Shown: positions 37,482-49,318, counted from the first letter of the stretch. The stretch: DNA of 64,000 nt from Sialis fuliginosa (GCA_961205875.1 OY540811.1:22623248-22687247); one strand, 5' to 3'. Translations and numbers: made by a program. Notes: generated from the letters alone by a model not told the origin.

Positions 37482-40420
37482 AATTTACTTATGGTCATAT
37501 ATATTGTGAAAAAATTGTACAAAATTAACATTATTTTAGTTTATTTTTAAACGTGAAAAAAGGTTAACATGATGTAATTTATTTATGCTCATGATTTTTT
37601 ACGTTTATATATTATTATTCGACTGATACGCATGAAAGAAAAAAAGTATTCTAATTTTGCGACATAAGAAAAGTTTTATTTAGAATTGCCCATATAGATA
37701 GTAATTATTATTAAAGTGCATGAATATTTCGAGTTGTTATACATATGTGTTACATTAATGTTTTTGATGTTAATACATAGACTAAACAAAGTGCATATTT
37801 TGGTATTTCGCCAACGGCTGTTGTAGCGTAGCGCTCACAAACAAGTTTTCATAACAAGTTGCGGTAAGTTTCTCCGCTAAGAAGCCTTCAAAATGTATTT
37901 AAATCTCGTAGCGGAAGAACTAATATATTTAACAATAATATTATGAAAGCTTTAGAAAATGAGTTTCTTTATTAAATAAATCTCGTGTTTAATTTCCTTA
38001 AGTCTCTTTAAACACGATCTAGTAAACAATGAGGCACTTTGAGAGCGATTACAGGAATTATAAAATAAAAATTTATAGTTTTAGAAAGAGAACCCCTTTC
38101 TTCAGACTTCATCAAAAATTATAATTTTATATGAGAGATATTTTACTGCGTGATAATCGCCATTTATTGAAAAATATACATTTTTAAACTAAATAATTTT
38201 TAATTTTTGGTTAAATGTAGAAATATCATTACTGTACTGAACACTTAATTAAATCATAGAGGCACTATTGGCGAAAAAGTAAAAATTAAATATGCGTCTT
38301 CTCTGCTGTAATTATATAATAATTTTATTTTAGTTATAATTAAGTCATCAAACATAATTAATATTAAACCACCCATGTTAATTGTAATATTGATTAGTCA
38401 CGTAACAGACGATTTAATTGAAACAAAACAGACGTGTAATTTAGTAAAATAAAGTTAATTGGAACTCGAGAGTAATTTTCGTGTATATTGTTATAAAGTG
38501 ATTATTTACAAATACCGGTTACTGAGTATTGATTCAAATTAAGACGTAGAACTATTATTTCGAAGATACAATGAGGTTATGTAGTTAATTAGTATAAATT
38601 TTACTGGTAATTGAACTCGTTGGTACAATATGTATCATTTTTATACACATCTCTTTCTCTCTCTCTCCATTTCTGTCTTTAAACTTTAAATTCATACACT
38701 ATAGGTCTGGAATGTTTTCATAGGAAAATTTTTCGTTTGTGAATAAATTAAAAATTTAATATTTAGACGATTTTAAAGCAACTGAAATTAGCATAATGTA
38801 AACAATATTTTGAGTCATATAAGCGAAAATTTCCTTGAACTGAAAGGAAGGAGCAATTTTTTTATTAACTTGTTCTAAGAATTACAGGGAGTGCTGAACT
38901 GGAATCTTCAAAACGATTAAATATTTGGCTTATGCATCATTTTTAATACCCTGTTTCAATTTTCGAATAATTATAATTATTTAAACATAAAGTTCTTAAA
39001 ATATGCTTTTATGCCACATTATCCGGCTGCCTTGGTTATTTTGTATATTTGCGGCTAGAATGCATTATACTGCATTTCGTCTATTAGCCGTAAAGGAAAT
39101 AACGTCAAGGGAAAATTTAATATATTATGATTTAAGGTGTACCTATAAATCGCAATTCAATTTTAGAAAAAAATTGCTCTAAGGTAGGTAAAATATACTC
39201 CACATCAAAATGAATTTTAGATTCAGTACGACTGATAATATGTTACCCCATACCATATTAGGAATTTAGATTTTGTAGAAATTACGGTGACGACTGAAAT
39301 ATTCGAGATAGAGGATTATAAAGGAAAATGATTCATAAGTAACTCCCATAGAAATGACGTGTGCATAATATATTATGTATACATATTTTTAATCCAATTT
39401 CACGTCACTTACGTGAAAAATTACCACAAACAATAGGTTGACGGCGGAGAATATCTCGCACGTTGATGCATATTTATTATTTATTATGAGGTATGTGAGA
39501 ACATTCTTTATGCTACTTTGTTTTTTCAATTTCTATTATCCTATATCCTTCTTTTTCGAACTATTTATGTATATCAATTTGCAAGTAATTTATTTAGATA
39601 GTTTCGTGTAGCAACAGTAAAGAAACAAAGATAACTTTTGAAATATTGTAAGTGTTTTAAAGTACAAGTTATAAAAAAATTTTAAGTGTTTGATTTTTTT
39701 TTGTATTTCATTCCTTTCATTTTATTTTTGTTGTATGTTTCTTTTAACAATATAAATACGTTTTCTTTTTAAATTTGAATAGGATAAGAGTTAAAACTCA
39801 ATTTGTTGAAAAATGTATATTTTGAAACAAAATATTTAATTAAATCGAAATCAACACCTCAGAACGCACAAAAAAGTATATACTTTTGCTATATTATAAG
39901 ACATAATTGATTTAAAAAAACGTAGCAGAATAAATGTGAAATTGAAAGCTCAGCATAAAATATTTACATACGTAAAAACGTTACACCGAAAAGATATTTG
40001 TTGACAGCTATATATCTTTATCAGTATATGCATTTCTGTCGCTTTTCGTTCACGAAAAATATGGAATTTTCACACCAAAGAAGTGCATATTAATAATTCA
40101 GATCCGTATATAACGTAGAGAAAGAGAGTCGAAGCCAGGTCTACCACTGCTACAACAGATGTACTTCCACGAAACCCTCCTGCAGACAGTGGCGGCTCAA
40201 AGTAAAACTATTTTTTATGAAACAAAGAGTGCAACAAAAACAAGATATAATTAGAGAAAACAGTAGGTTTCACAGAATACTCACCTTTATAAAAATAAAA
40301 AAATTAAAGTGCAAAATGTCTAATTATAATAAAAATATTCGCTCTAATAATAAGTAGCTTCTTGAATATTGACATCGCTTAGATACTGAATGAAGCAATA
40401 TTAGTAATTTTCTTTTGTAG
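37482..40420. other. Gene-free DNA
   Basis: AT-rich, with a short pyrimidine CT run at about 38651-38668 and a complex stretch at 37800-37915. No gene supported. Confidence 0.5.
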
Positions 40421-40470
40421 GCTTTTCATAGCCGGTGTCCATAAGAGCTAACTTTTCCGGCTGTTGTCCA

Positions 40471-40525
40471 CGTTGTCGTATTATGTTTATTGACGTTTCG
40501 ACTCTCATGTCGGAGTCTTCTTCAG
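40471..40525 (-). ncRNA. Hammerhead-like motif in PLE family 2
   Basis: On the minus strand CUGAAGA fits the CUGANGA core. It is followed by a GACUC/GAGUC stem II, GAAA, and ACGU...ACGU as a possible stem III. The base after stem III is G, whereas cleavable hammerheads need A, C or U there, so this copy is probably inactive. The plus-strand relative at 40921-41011 keeps stem II and GAAA but has lost the CUGAAGA box. Confidence 0.4.
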
Positions 40526-40531
40526 AAGTGT

Positions 40532-40921
40532 TTATGAAATTGGTGTCCTTATCTCGCGTCGGTCCTTATATACCTGTGTCACGGTTAAAGTTGTCGGAAT
40601 GTTTGCGAATCTCGATGACCTCTGCCAAAATCTTTGTTCTTTGGCGAGTATTTTCGTGTCCTCAAACTTGATTATGTCCTGTGTATGAGTAGTGTTCTTC
40701 CCAATGTTGGTGTTTAGTATGGCTGATGTGCTCCATAAGTCTTGTGCTGATTTGTCTGCCAAATTGGCCGACAAATATTTTTCCACTCGTGCGTGGTATG
40801 CTGTATATGCCCAGTCTCTGAAGTTGTTAGTGTTCACCTCGGGCTTTAGGGAAATGTGTTGCTAGCTTTCTAGGAGCTTTGAAGACTGTTTTCACTTCAT
40901 TTTTTCTTAGGAGTCTGGCAA
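40532..40921 (-). pseudogene. PLE GIY-YIG endonuclease remnant
   Basis: Read on the minus strand with frame changes: LARLLRKNEVKTVFKAPRKL, a stop, then LGIYSIPRTSGKIFVGQFGR and QISTRLMEHISHTK, then a TGHN segment. In another frame FEDTKILAKEQRFWQRSSR follows, and in a third DNFNRDTGI. GIY at the start, VGQ for the YIG strand, the Arg in STRLMEH and the TKILAKEQRFW tail are the hallmark order of Penelope-type GIY-YIG domains. At least two frameshifts and two stops show that it is dead. The RT domain is absent. It is clearly a different family from the 889-aa element, whose endonuclease reads VIY and YLG. Confidence 0.75.
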
Positions 40922-41162
40922 TTTTGAATAAGACTCCGACATGAGAGTCGAAACGTCAAGAAACATAATATGACAACGTGGACAACAGCCCGAAAAGTTA
41001 GCTCTAATATTAGTAATAACTGTTCTTTATTGTTTTGGACATTGTCAATCGCTATTGTAGTAATATATTTAACATTATACATATACGCATGTGTAATATA
41101 TGTATATATACATGAATATTATTGAGATAACGACATCGTTCTCAAATTTAAATCTTTATTAT

Positions 41163-41195
41163 TAGCCTGACGATGATTCAGTGAATCGAAAGCTT
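41163..41195 (+). ncRNA. Hammerhead-like motif (third PLE-type tail?)
   Basis: CUGACGA (41167-41173) fits the CUGANGA core, stem II is a perfect GAUUC/GAAUC (41175-41179/41183-41187), and GAAA is at 41188-41191. I could not find a convincing stem III and cleavage site, so this is a candidate only. The following sequence runs into a TA-rich tract, as PLE 3' ends in this window do. Confidence 0.35.
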
Positions 41196-41780
41196 GCGAT
41201 TACCATTTCTTAAATAAATTTTGACGTTTAGACAAAAAAGTTTGTTTTTATATATGTATATAGATAGATACATACTTGGAACATATATTGAAGCTTAATA
41301 AGATTTCTAGTTCAAGTATAGTAACCGAGTTTGATACAAATGCAAGGTACATCAACAACGCTGTAAGAACGTATTTATTAAGCGATCACTCATCTATTTC
41401 TAAACACAAGCCGCCACTGACTGCGAGCTCGTTTTTCCATTCTTTCTCGGTGCTTTTTTCATATCCATTTTCTCCATATGCACGCTTTTCACAGCACATT
41501 GTGTTGAAGTGACACAAACTATTGTTACTTTATGTTTTTGATATATGTTAGAATACTGCGGAGTAACTTTGTAATACGTACTTATATTTGCATTGAAAGT
41601 TTGTTATTGTTGTAATTTATGATTTCAACATCGTACCTGCCGACGGCTACGTATACACACTTTTACGTCTTTGTACTTTAAATGTTTTTTTTTATCCTAT
41701 TTTAACCAGGAGTTTGCAATCTTTTTTTAAGAAACGCATTTTATTTATATTTGTGAAGTAAGTCATTCATAACACAGCTA

Positions 41781-42068
41781 CACAAAAAAAGTTCGGAGCG
41801 AAAAAAGCGACTTATATATCACTGTAGTATTGGTCGAGCATAGTCGAAATCCAAATTTTTGGAATTTTCTACCATCCAGTTTTTTTTAAATTTGAGTTTT
41901 AGGTTGGATTTAGGTTGAATTTTTCCATGTTGACTAAACCAAAAATTCAAGCTCAAATGAAAAAAAAATGGTAAGCAGAAAATTCTAAAAATTCGGATTT
42001 CGACAATGCTCGACAAATACTACAATCCTATATAGGTCGCTATTTTGGGTCCGCACTTTTTTTGAGTG
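41781..42068. mobile_element. Palindromic MITE with about 110-bp TIRs
   Basis: The left end reads CACAAAAAAAGTTCGGAGC. The right end on the minus strand reads CACTCAAAAAAAGTGCGGAC. Both continue with AGCGACNTATATA, TGTAGTATT, GTCGAGCAT, GTCGAAATCC and AATTTTTNGAATTTTCT. The whole 288 bp can fold into one long hairpin. A short open frame here (41819-42016) is only the reflection of the inverted repeat. Confidence 0.75.
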
Positions 42069-44328
42069 TTTCCGTGATAAATATTGCTTAAAATTTTAAA
42101 AATTAAACATTCTTATTAGATTTCGCTCAATATGTCAGTGTTATTAAACCAACAAATTTTAAATACATCGTTATGTTTTCTTTCTTATGATTGTTAATTT
42201 AAATTATTAAATATTACTGCTAAACGTACGAAATAACAATATTTATTTAATTAAGAAAACATACATAAGTTATGAATTCCTTTGTTTTGATCATATAATT
42301 ATTATTTAAATAACACATAAATAACATTCTTCCTGATGGAACACTTGCGTACATATCACTATATGCGTGATAAGTATATGTTTACATTAATCATTTATGT
42401 TTTCATGTTATTCACAATTTTTCAACGTCGCAAATATTTCGTGTTTGTCAATGGACAAATATATTCAAATATTTTCGTCAACATGTGTTGCTTAAATGTA
42501 AGGTAAAAATAATCATTTATCAGTAATATTATCAAACACAAAATATATATACTATATACAATAAGGCATTACTACAAAACGATTCAATTAAATATGTATG
42601 TTTTAGCTACCAGTCAAACCCCAAAGATGCATGCTGTAACTCGAAAATGTCTGTTAGTCGAAGCAATGCTATTTTATATTATATGCTATTATATGCTCAT
42701 CAGGCATCATAAACAAAGTAACGTAACTCTAGAGCAAGTGCCGCAACTTCGGGGATTGATTGTAATTGAAAATCTACGTAAATACGAAGCGACGTAAGTC
42801 GAGATACGACTTCGCATTTTCAGCACGCGGTGTATTAATGAGATGAAAATATACATATATAAAAAAAATGTATACGTATAACAAAGTATGTAAAATAAAC
42901 TTCCAATGAAAATCTCATAAAAAGAATTTTTTAATAAGTCCGACATAAAATAAAATGAACAAATAACGTTTTAAATATTATAATAATATATAACAAAGTA
43001 AATTTTAATTTTTAAAATAAAAGCTTAATTACAGGCTAATAAAAAAAATATACAAATATTAAAATTTAATGTTCGCTTGACCTAAGACCTTAACTAGCCT
43101 GGTTGCCACAATTAAAGTATATACGACAAAATTAACTGTTTAACGGCCTACATTTATGTAGCAAACATTAAAATTTACGTTTGTATTCCATAGTCGTCCG
43201 CCATTTTCTGGATTATATTTATTTCATTAAATTTAATTTTCTCGGCAAGGACTGGATTAATATTAGTTATCCTTTCTATCCCGTTCATATTAACACAGGA
43301 TATATATGGAACCCTGTTTATATCCTTGTGTATTACCAGATTTTAATTTTCGTGCAAAAAATTTGTGAACTCATTTAACTAAATAATACAAATTTAATTT
43401 GTTGCAGGAATTATTAATATTGATTAAATATGTATACTTATACATATATATATATATATATATATAACTATGTATATATAATTATATATAATTAACTAAA
43501 GCAGATAATATGTTGAAAAATGTGGCTTGCCTACATCAATTAGTCATCACTTAATTACTATGATGTTTAAGTCAAAGTCAATAATTCGGATAAGTTTACA
43601 AAAACCTATATAAATATTTTTATAGCAAATGCATTTTTATATACTTTTTTTTAGTTTATCTACCTCAATTTATACCAAAAAAATATTTCGTTCTCATTAT
43701 AACTGCTGTCGATCATGTCACGTATTCAAATGTTTTGCAAAATATGACATCCAATTATTTACATGTCAATATTCAATACTATTCTAGAAATAATAACCAA
43801 AAACACTGATTGCGAATGTAATTTTAAAAACAGCACAGGTGTGTAGTTAATTTAGTCTAGATACATATTTGCAGTGTTACAATAGAACAAAACGTGAAAC
43901 TTTTTCATAATCATTATTCTTCTTTTACTTTACGTCTTTATCAAGCAAAAATAAACTACTAATACTAAATATATACATAGTAATCATATAAAACCAAGAT
44001 TCTTAACGAAACCTAAATAAATGTATCATCAAAATTTAAATGCTATTGTTAAAATTTAAGCCAATATTGTCTTGGACTCGTTTTATGGAGAGACAAAGAA
44101 AAGTCTTGTCTCAGTGTGTAGTCTTATCCAAAATAAACTTGTATAATATAAGAAGCTAAACAATATTTACTGATGTACGTATATTTCTATTAAATTGCAC
44201 ACAACATAACTAAATAATATAACAATACATAAACATGGAACAAGCAGATAATAGAAGCAACAATATTGTATCTAACTAAAATAAACTGATAACAACAAGC
44301 GCACCAACTTATTCAAGCTCGCCAGATG
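42069..44328. other. Gene-free AT-rich DNA
   Basis: Includes a TA tract at about 43442-43467. No gene or structured repeat recognised. Confidence 0.5.
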
Positions 44329-44351
44329 TATATATATATATATATATATAT
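44329..44351. repeat. (TA)n tract at PLE copy C 3' end
   Basis: A TA dinucleotide run directly abutting the left boundary of the 11-kb PLE compound. Confidence 0.9.
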
Positions 44352-44353
44352 AA

Positions 44354-47300
44354 ATTTAAATATACCTATTTTGTAGGGGTTTTTTTTTCAGGTCAAAATA
44401 TTAATTAAAGAACTAAACCAATGTTCAAATCATTTTAATTAATAGCGCTTATTTTAATTTTCAACATTTTTGTCTTCATCAGAAATTAATAATTATCCCT
44501 ATAAGAAATCATAAACATAAGTAAGTAACATAAGCAAATGAACAAGATATTCATAGATATAAACATATTTTTACTTACAATTTAAACAGAAATTAGTGTG
44601 ACCATATGTATGTAGTAAAAGATGCATATTACATCAAAAATTTTTTTTTAAATATTAAAAAGTACCCATTCTTGTACAAAAGACTAAAAATATGTAAATG
44701 TGATATCCAACAGATAAAACAATATATAAAAACATTTTTTTTTTAAAACATTAAAACTTAAAAATTTAGTTTAAAAACGTTAAAAATAAATAAAATTCGT
44801 ATCACATTGTATCACATGTTGAAAAGTATTTATAATAAGATAAAACTTAATTAAACAAGAACAATCAATTGTTTTTACTTAAAACTAGTTACAAATTTAT
44901 TATACAAACATGAAAAAAGAAATAAAATTACTAGTGTTTCAATGAAAGAAAAGCACTAGTATTACAAACTTAATTATATTTATTACATCTATGGAAAACA
45001 AAAATCTTATCTATGTTAAATGTCAATTTTAAGTACAAGGTAACCTAGAAAGAAATTTTTTAAAAATTTTTAAAAAGAGAGAAAAAAAAAAAGAGAAAAA
45101 AAGGAACAAAAACCATCAAAATCAAACAAAACATATACCTAATCAAACAAAAATGAAAAAAGTTAAAATTAATAGAAAAACCAAAAAATGGCATACAATA
45201 CAAGCAAAAAGAAACGTGGAAAGAAGAAGAAAGAGGAAAAAAGAAAATTTATTTAATTAAATTTAGATATGATTCTTTGAGGTGATTAAGATTTTCTCTA
45301 GAGTTAAGACATTTAGGTTCTTTTAAGATATGTAACGATTCACTAAGTAATCTTTTTTTTAAAATAGGCTGAAAATCTAAAATTTCAACATCACCATATT
45401 CAACTTCGTGACCAGTCTGTTGTATATGGGTACGAAGTGCAGTAACTTCATTTTTAGCATATTTATGACTGTTGATTCTCTTTTGCAAGTATTGTTTAGA
45501 TTGCCCTAAGTAAGAATAATCACAAGAACATTTAAGTTTATAAATAACGTTAGAACATTTCATCTTATCAGTTTTATTTTTCAATTTAGAAAAAAAAATT
45601 TTAGTAGTATACTTATTTTTGTTTATCATTTTTATATTATGTCCAGAAACAACTCTTTTCATTTTTTCAGATAAAATAGGTATATACGGGAATGAAAAAT
45701 ATATTTGATCATCATAAGAGTAATTGGAATTATCTGCAACAGCCAAACTTTTACTATTTTTATTATGTCCATAAAGTATACTTTTGAGTCTATTATTTAT
45801 AGTGTTTTTAAGAAAATTAATGGGATAACCATTTAATAAGAAAATATTGTAAACTTTGTTGAGTATTTGATTTCTATATTTAAAATTAGTGAATTTAATT
45901 GCCCGGTCTAAAATAGCAGTAATAACATTACGTTTATGTTCAATAGAGGAATTAGAATTGTAGTTCAAATATCTAGCAGACCAGGTAGGTTTAGTATACC
46001 ATATGGTTTCAACTTTATTATGTTTGTTAACCAAAATTTTTATATCTAAAAAACTAATTTCTCTATTTTGATTTTCAAGTTCATAAGAAAATTGTAATCT
46101 ATCATGAAAAGAATTAAAGCTATTGCATAAAGTTTCAATTTTATCCGAAGGTATTGCTGTAATGATGTCATCAACATATCTTTTAAAAAAAGGAATCTCA
46201 TAATCTACATTTTTCAAAACAGACTCTTGTAGTTCGTTCATAATAATATCAGCCAAAACAACAGATAGAGATGAACCCATAGGTGCTCCATAAATTTGTG
46301 AATAAAATTGATTTTTAAACTGGAAATATGACGTATTGCAACAAAATTTCAAACCATCAATAAAATCGTCCTTCTCAATATTAGTGTATTTTTTTATTTC
46401 TTCCCATTTATTAGTGATAATCTCAATAGTAGTATCGATAGGTATGTTAGTAAACAATGATTTAACATCAAGTGAAATTAATTTATATTTATTAGGTATA
46501 TGAAAATCTTTAATAAATTCATGGAATTCCCAAGAGTCTCTCACGGTATTATTATTAGCAGTAATATTTTTTAAAATATCAGAGAAAAATTTTGACAATT
46601 TTTGTTGTGGGCTATTATATGAAGCAACTATAGGTCTGACAGGATTATTTACTTTATGTAATTTTATCAACCCGTAAATTTGTGGAGGAGTACTATTATG
46701 CACTTTAAGTTGGTTACTCAAATTTTGATCAATATAACCCATTTCATAAAATTTTTGAATAATGTTATTGTTTCTGTTCTGGAAAATATTAGTGGGGTCT
46801 TTATGTATTTTAAGATATGTTTCACCATCATTTAACAGCTCATACATTTTATTATCATAATCTACTTTATCAATCAATACGGTTTTATTAGTTTTATCAG
46901 CACGAATCACTTTGATATTTTCATTCTCCTTAAAAAACTTCCTTGCATCAGAAACATCCTTAATTAGAGAACCATTATATTTATTATTCAAAAAGTTGTT
47001 TTTTTTCATGTTATCCTTGTACTGATTAACATTATATATAAATTTATTTCTAATTAAGTTTTTTTCATTTTCATCTAGGTTGTCAATACCATATTCAAAT
47101 GAAATAATCATATCATTGATAGGTAGATTATTATTATTATAGGGTAAATTGAAATTTGATCCAAGTTTTAATAAATTGTTAATATTATCTGGTATCTTGT
47201 TAGAGGTTAAATTAACAACAAAATTCTCCTCATTGTGTTTAAGAGGGTTAAATTCAATATCTATTGGTAGCTTACAATTATATTTGTTATTATATTTAGA

Positions 47301-47894
47301 AACATGGTTATTATTTATTATTAAATTTCTATTTTTATTATTATTATAGTTATCTACTATCTGTTTAGAACTATTGATACAATTATTAATATATTGATTT
47401 TCATTAACCATGGCTTCAGACTTCAATTTATTAAATTTATTAATGACAACATTAAATGATTTATAATAAGTAAATTGATAAATAGAACTTTCAATGAAAA
47501 AAACTTGTTGTAAATCAGATATAGTGAGATATTGTTTTAGCAAACTATGACATTCATTAATACAATTTTTGTTATTTTTTAAATTACTAAAGGTTTCTGA
47601 AATTAACAGATTTAATAGCTTGTACTTAAAATTATTTAAAATATTGTTATATCTATGTTTATTGCTATTATTACTTAAAGAAATAAAGTTTTTTTTATTA
47701 TCAAATTTACTATTCATAAATTTAGGAAAAAGATTATTCTTTTTACAACTTATAAGGAAAATTTTTTTTATATCTAGTCTTGCCTTTGTACTATATAATT
47801 TTCTTACTTGTTTCATTCTATCTTGGATGTCTTCATTTTTATATTTGTTGAGTAGAGAGTTCATATTACACTTATCATCCCCAGTGTTTTTTAT
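44354..47894 (-). mobile_element. PLE copy C, full-length unit
   Basis: A complete minus-strand unit with intact ORF, about 0.9-kb 3' UTR, hammerhead and short-form 3' end (stopping at TATTTAAAT next to (TA)n). Its 5' neighbour is copy D in the same orientation, whose 3' tail supplies the ribozyme leader and the ORF start, so D's tail plus C behaves like an element flanked by pseudo-LTRs. The hammerhead-to-hammerhead distance is 3575 bp, the same as in the E-F pair. Confidence 0.92.
44432..44486 (-). ncRNA. Hammerhead ribozyme (PLE copy C, 3')
   Basis: Core complement at 44476-44482, cleavage base A opposite 44436; same stems as the other young copies. Confidence 0.75.
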
Positions 47895-47918
47895 ATTAGT
47901 ATTCATATATATGACCAT
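45249..47918 (-). CDS. Penelope-like reverse transcriptase / GIY-YIG endonuclease, 889 aa, intact
   Basis: This is a PLE polyprotein that would nick target DNA and reverse transcribe its RNA at the nick. Visible domains: an Asn/Lys-rich N-terminal region (1-330); the Penelope-type VIRADKTNKTVLIDK segment (337-351); fingers PQIYGLIKLHKV and PVRPIVAS (412-433); RT motif A ISLDVKSLFTNIP (481-493, D484); motif B IYGAPMGSSLS (542-552); motif C YVDD (581-584); thumb/ISFLDIKI (621-628); and the C-terminal GIY-YIG nuclease with VIY (791-793), YLG (803-805), conserved Arg in LQKRINSHK (811-819) and TGHEVE (835-840). C797 and C799 with nearby His residues fit the Cys/His pattern known for PLE endonucleases. 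No stops or frameshifts. The start at 47918 lies in the tail of the upstream unit D, 91 nt after the ribozyme cleavage site. All catalytic residues I can check are present, so it may be functional. Confidence 0.93.
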   Translation of the reverse strand: MVIYMNTNIKNTGDDKCNMNSLLNKYKNEDIQDRMKQVRKLYSTKARLDIKKIFLISCKKNNLFPKFMNSKFDNKKNFISLSNNSNKHRYNNILNNFKYKLLNLLISETFSNLKNNKNCINECHSLLKQYLTISDLQQVFFIESSIYQFTYYKSFNVVINKFNKLKSEAMVNENQYINNCINSSKQIVDNYNNNKNRNLIINNNHVSKYNNKYNCKLPIDIEFNPLKHNEENFVVNLTSNKIPDNINNLLKLGSNFNLPYNNNNLPINDMIISFEYGIDNLDENEKNLIRNKFIYNVNQYKDNMKKNNFLNNKYNGSLIKDVSDARKFFKENENIKVIRADKTNKTVLIDKVDYDNKMYELLNDGETYLKIHKDPTNIFQNRNNNIIQKFYEMGYIDQNLSNQLKVHNSTPPQIYGLIKLHKVNNPVRPIVASYNSPQQKLSKFFSDILKNITANNNTVRDSWEFHEFIKDFHIPNKYKLISLDVKSLFTNIPIDTTIEIITNKWEEIKKYTNIEKDDFIDGLKFCCNTSYFQFKNQFYSQIYGAPMGSSLSVVLADIIMNELQESVLKNVDYEIPFFKRYVDDIITAIPSDKIETLCNSFNSFHDRLQFSYELENQNREISFLDIKILVNKHNKVETIWYTKPTWSARYLNYNSNSSIEHKRNVITAILDRAIKFTNFKYRNQILNKVYNIFLLNGYPINFLKNTINNRLKSILYGHNKNSKSLAVADNSNYSYDDQIYFSFPYIPILSEKMKRVVSGHNIKMINKNKYTTKIFFSKLKNKTDKMKCSNVIYKLKCSCDYSYLGQSKQYLQKRINSHKYAKNEVTALRTHIQQTGHEVEYGDVEILDFQPILKKRLLSESLHILKEPKCLNSRENLNHLKESYLNLIK

Positions 47919-48006
47919 CTTGATATTATTTAAATATACCTATTTTGTAGGGGTTTTTTTTTTCAGGTCAAAATATTAATTAAAGAACTAAACCAATGTT
48001 CAAATC

Positions 48007-48061
48007 ATTTTAATTAATAGCGCTTATTTTAATTTTCAACATTTTTGTCTTCATCAGAAAT
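48007..48061 (-). ncRNA. Hammerhead ribozyme (PLE copy D, leader of C)
   Basis: Core complement at 48051-48057, cleavage base opposite 48011. Cleavage here would leave a 91-91.5-nt-scale leader before the ORF of copy C, matching the E-F arrangement. Confidence 0.75.
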
Positions 48062-48822
48062 TAATAATTATCCCTATAAGAAATCATAAACATAAGTAAG
48101 TAACATAAGCAAATGAACAAGATATTCATAGATATAAACATATTTTTACTTACAATTTAAACAGAAATTAGTGTGACCATATGTATGTAGTAAAAGATGC
48201 ATATTACATCAAAAATTTTTTTTTAAATATTAAAAAGTACCCATTCTTGTACAAAAGACTAAAAATATGTAAATGTGATATCCAACAGATAAAACAATAT
48301 ATAAAAACATTTTTTTTTTAAAACATTAAAACTTAAAAATTTAGTTTAAAAACGTTAAAAATAAATAAAATTCGTATCACATTGTATCACATGTTGAAAA
48401 GTATTTATAATAAGATAAAACTTAATTAAACAAGAACAATCAATTGTTTTTACTTAAAACTAGTTACAAATTTATTATACAAACATGAAAAAAGAAATAA
48501 AATTACTAGTGTTTCAATGAAAGAAAAGCACTAGTATTACAAACTTAATTATATTTATTACATCTATGGAAAACAAAAATCTTATCTATGTTAAATGTCA
48601 ATTTTAAGTACAAGGTAACCTAGAAAGAAATTTTTTAAAAATTTTTAAAAAGAGAGAAAAAAAAAAGAGAAAAAAAGGAACAAAAACCATCAAAATCAAA
48701 CAAAACATATACCTAATCAAACAAAAATGAAAAAAGTTAAAATTAATAGAAAAACCAAAAAATGGCATACAATACAAGCAAAAAGAAACGTGGAAAGAAG
48801 AAGAAAGAGGAAAAAAGAAAAT

Positions 48823-49317
48823 TTATTTAATTAAATTTAGATATGATTCTTTGAGGTGATTAAGATTTTCTCTAGAGTTAAGACATTTAGGTTCTTTTAA
48901 GATATGTAACGATTCACTAAGTAATCTTTTTTTTAAAATAGGCTGAAAATCTAAAATTTCAACATCACCATATTCAACTTCGTGACCAGTCTGTTGTATA
49001 TGGGTACGAAGTGCAGTAACTTCATTTTTAGCATATTTATGACTGTTGATTCTCTTTTGCAAGTATTGTTTAGATTGCCCTAAGTAAGAATAATCACAAG
49101 AACATTTAAGTTTATAAATAACGTTAGAACATTTCATCTTATCAGTTTTATTTTTCAATTTAGAAAAAAAAATTTTAGTAGTATACTTATTTTTGTTTAT
49201 CATTTTTATATTATGTCCAGAAACAACTCTTTTCATTTTTTCAGATAAAATAGGTATATACGGGAATGAAAAATATATTTGATCATCATAAGAGTAATTG
49301 GAATTATCTGCAACAGC
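48823..49317 (-). pseudogene. Truncated PLE ORF, copy D (residues about 726-889)
   Basis: Carries only the linker and the complete GIY-YIG domain, in frame to the normal stop. It matches copy C in protein, including VVSGH. No start of its own; the RT domain is missing. Confidence 0.85.
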
Positions 49318-49318
49318 A

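Larger units (their letters stand above)
40421..41011. mobile_element. Second PLE family: inverted pair of degraded 3' fragments
   Basis: A minus-strand fragment (about 40421-40921) carries the GIY-YIG coding end and a 3' UTR. A shorter plus-strand fragment (40921-41011) carries the same 3' UTR. Both contain GACTCCGACATGAGAGTC, then GAAACGTCAA, ACATAATA, GACAACGTGGACAACAGCC and GAAAAGTTAGCTCT. They face away from each other, joined at their 5' sides, the same head-to-head layout as the other PLE family in this window but much older. Confidence 0.75.
47895..49317 (-). mobile_element. PLE copy D, 5'-truncated, upstream of C
   Basis: It retains the last 164 codons of the ORF, the 3' UTR, hammerhead and long-form 3' end (ACTAAT), fused in tandem to the 5' start of C. 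At 49317 it is joined head-to-head to copy E with one extra base (A49318). Confidence 0.9.

Noticed and set aside
47569..47979. 136-codon hydrophobic open frame opposite copy C, and its mirror at 51584-51997
   Set aside because: Antisense shadow of the Asn/Lys-rich N-terminus of the PLE ORF; Leu/Phe-rich only because it is the complement of A-rich codons.
49298..49318. Short upstream extension of the copy E frame
   Set aside because: It is antisense of copy D, starts at TTG and is not homologous to the PLE protein.
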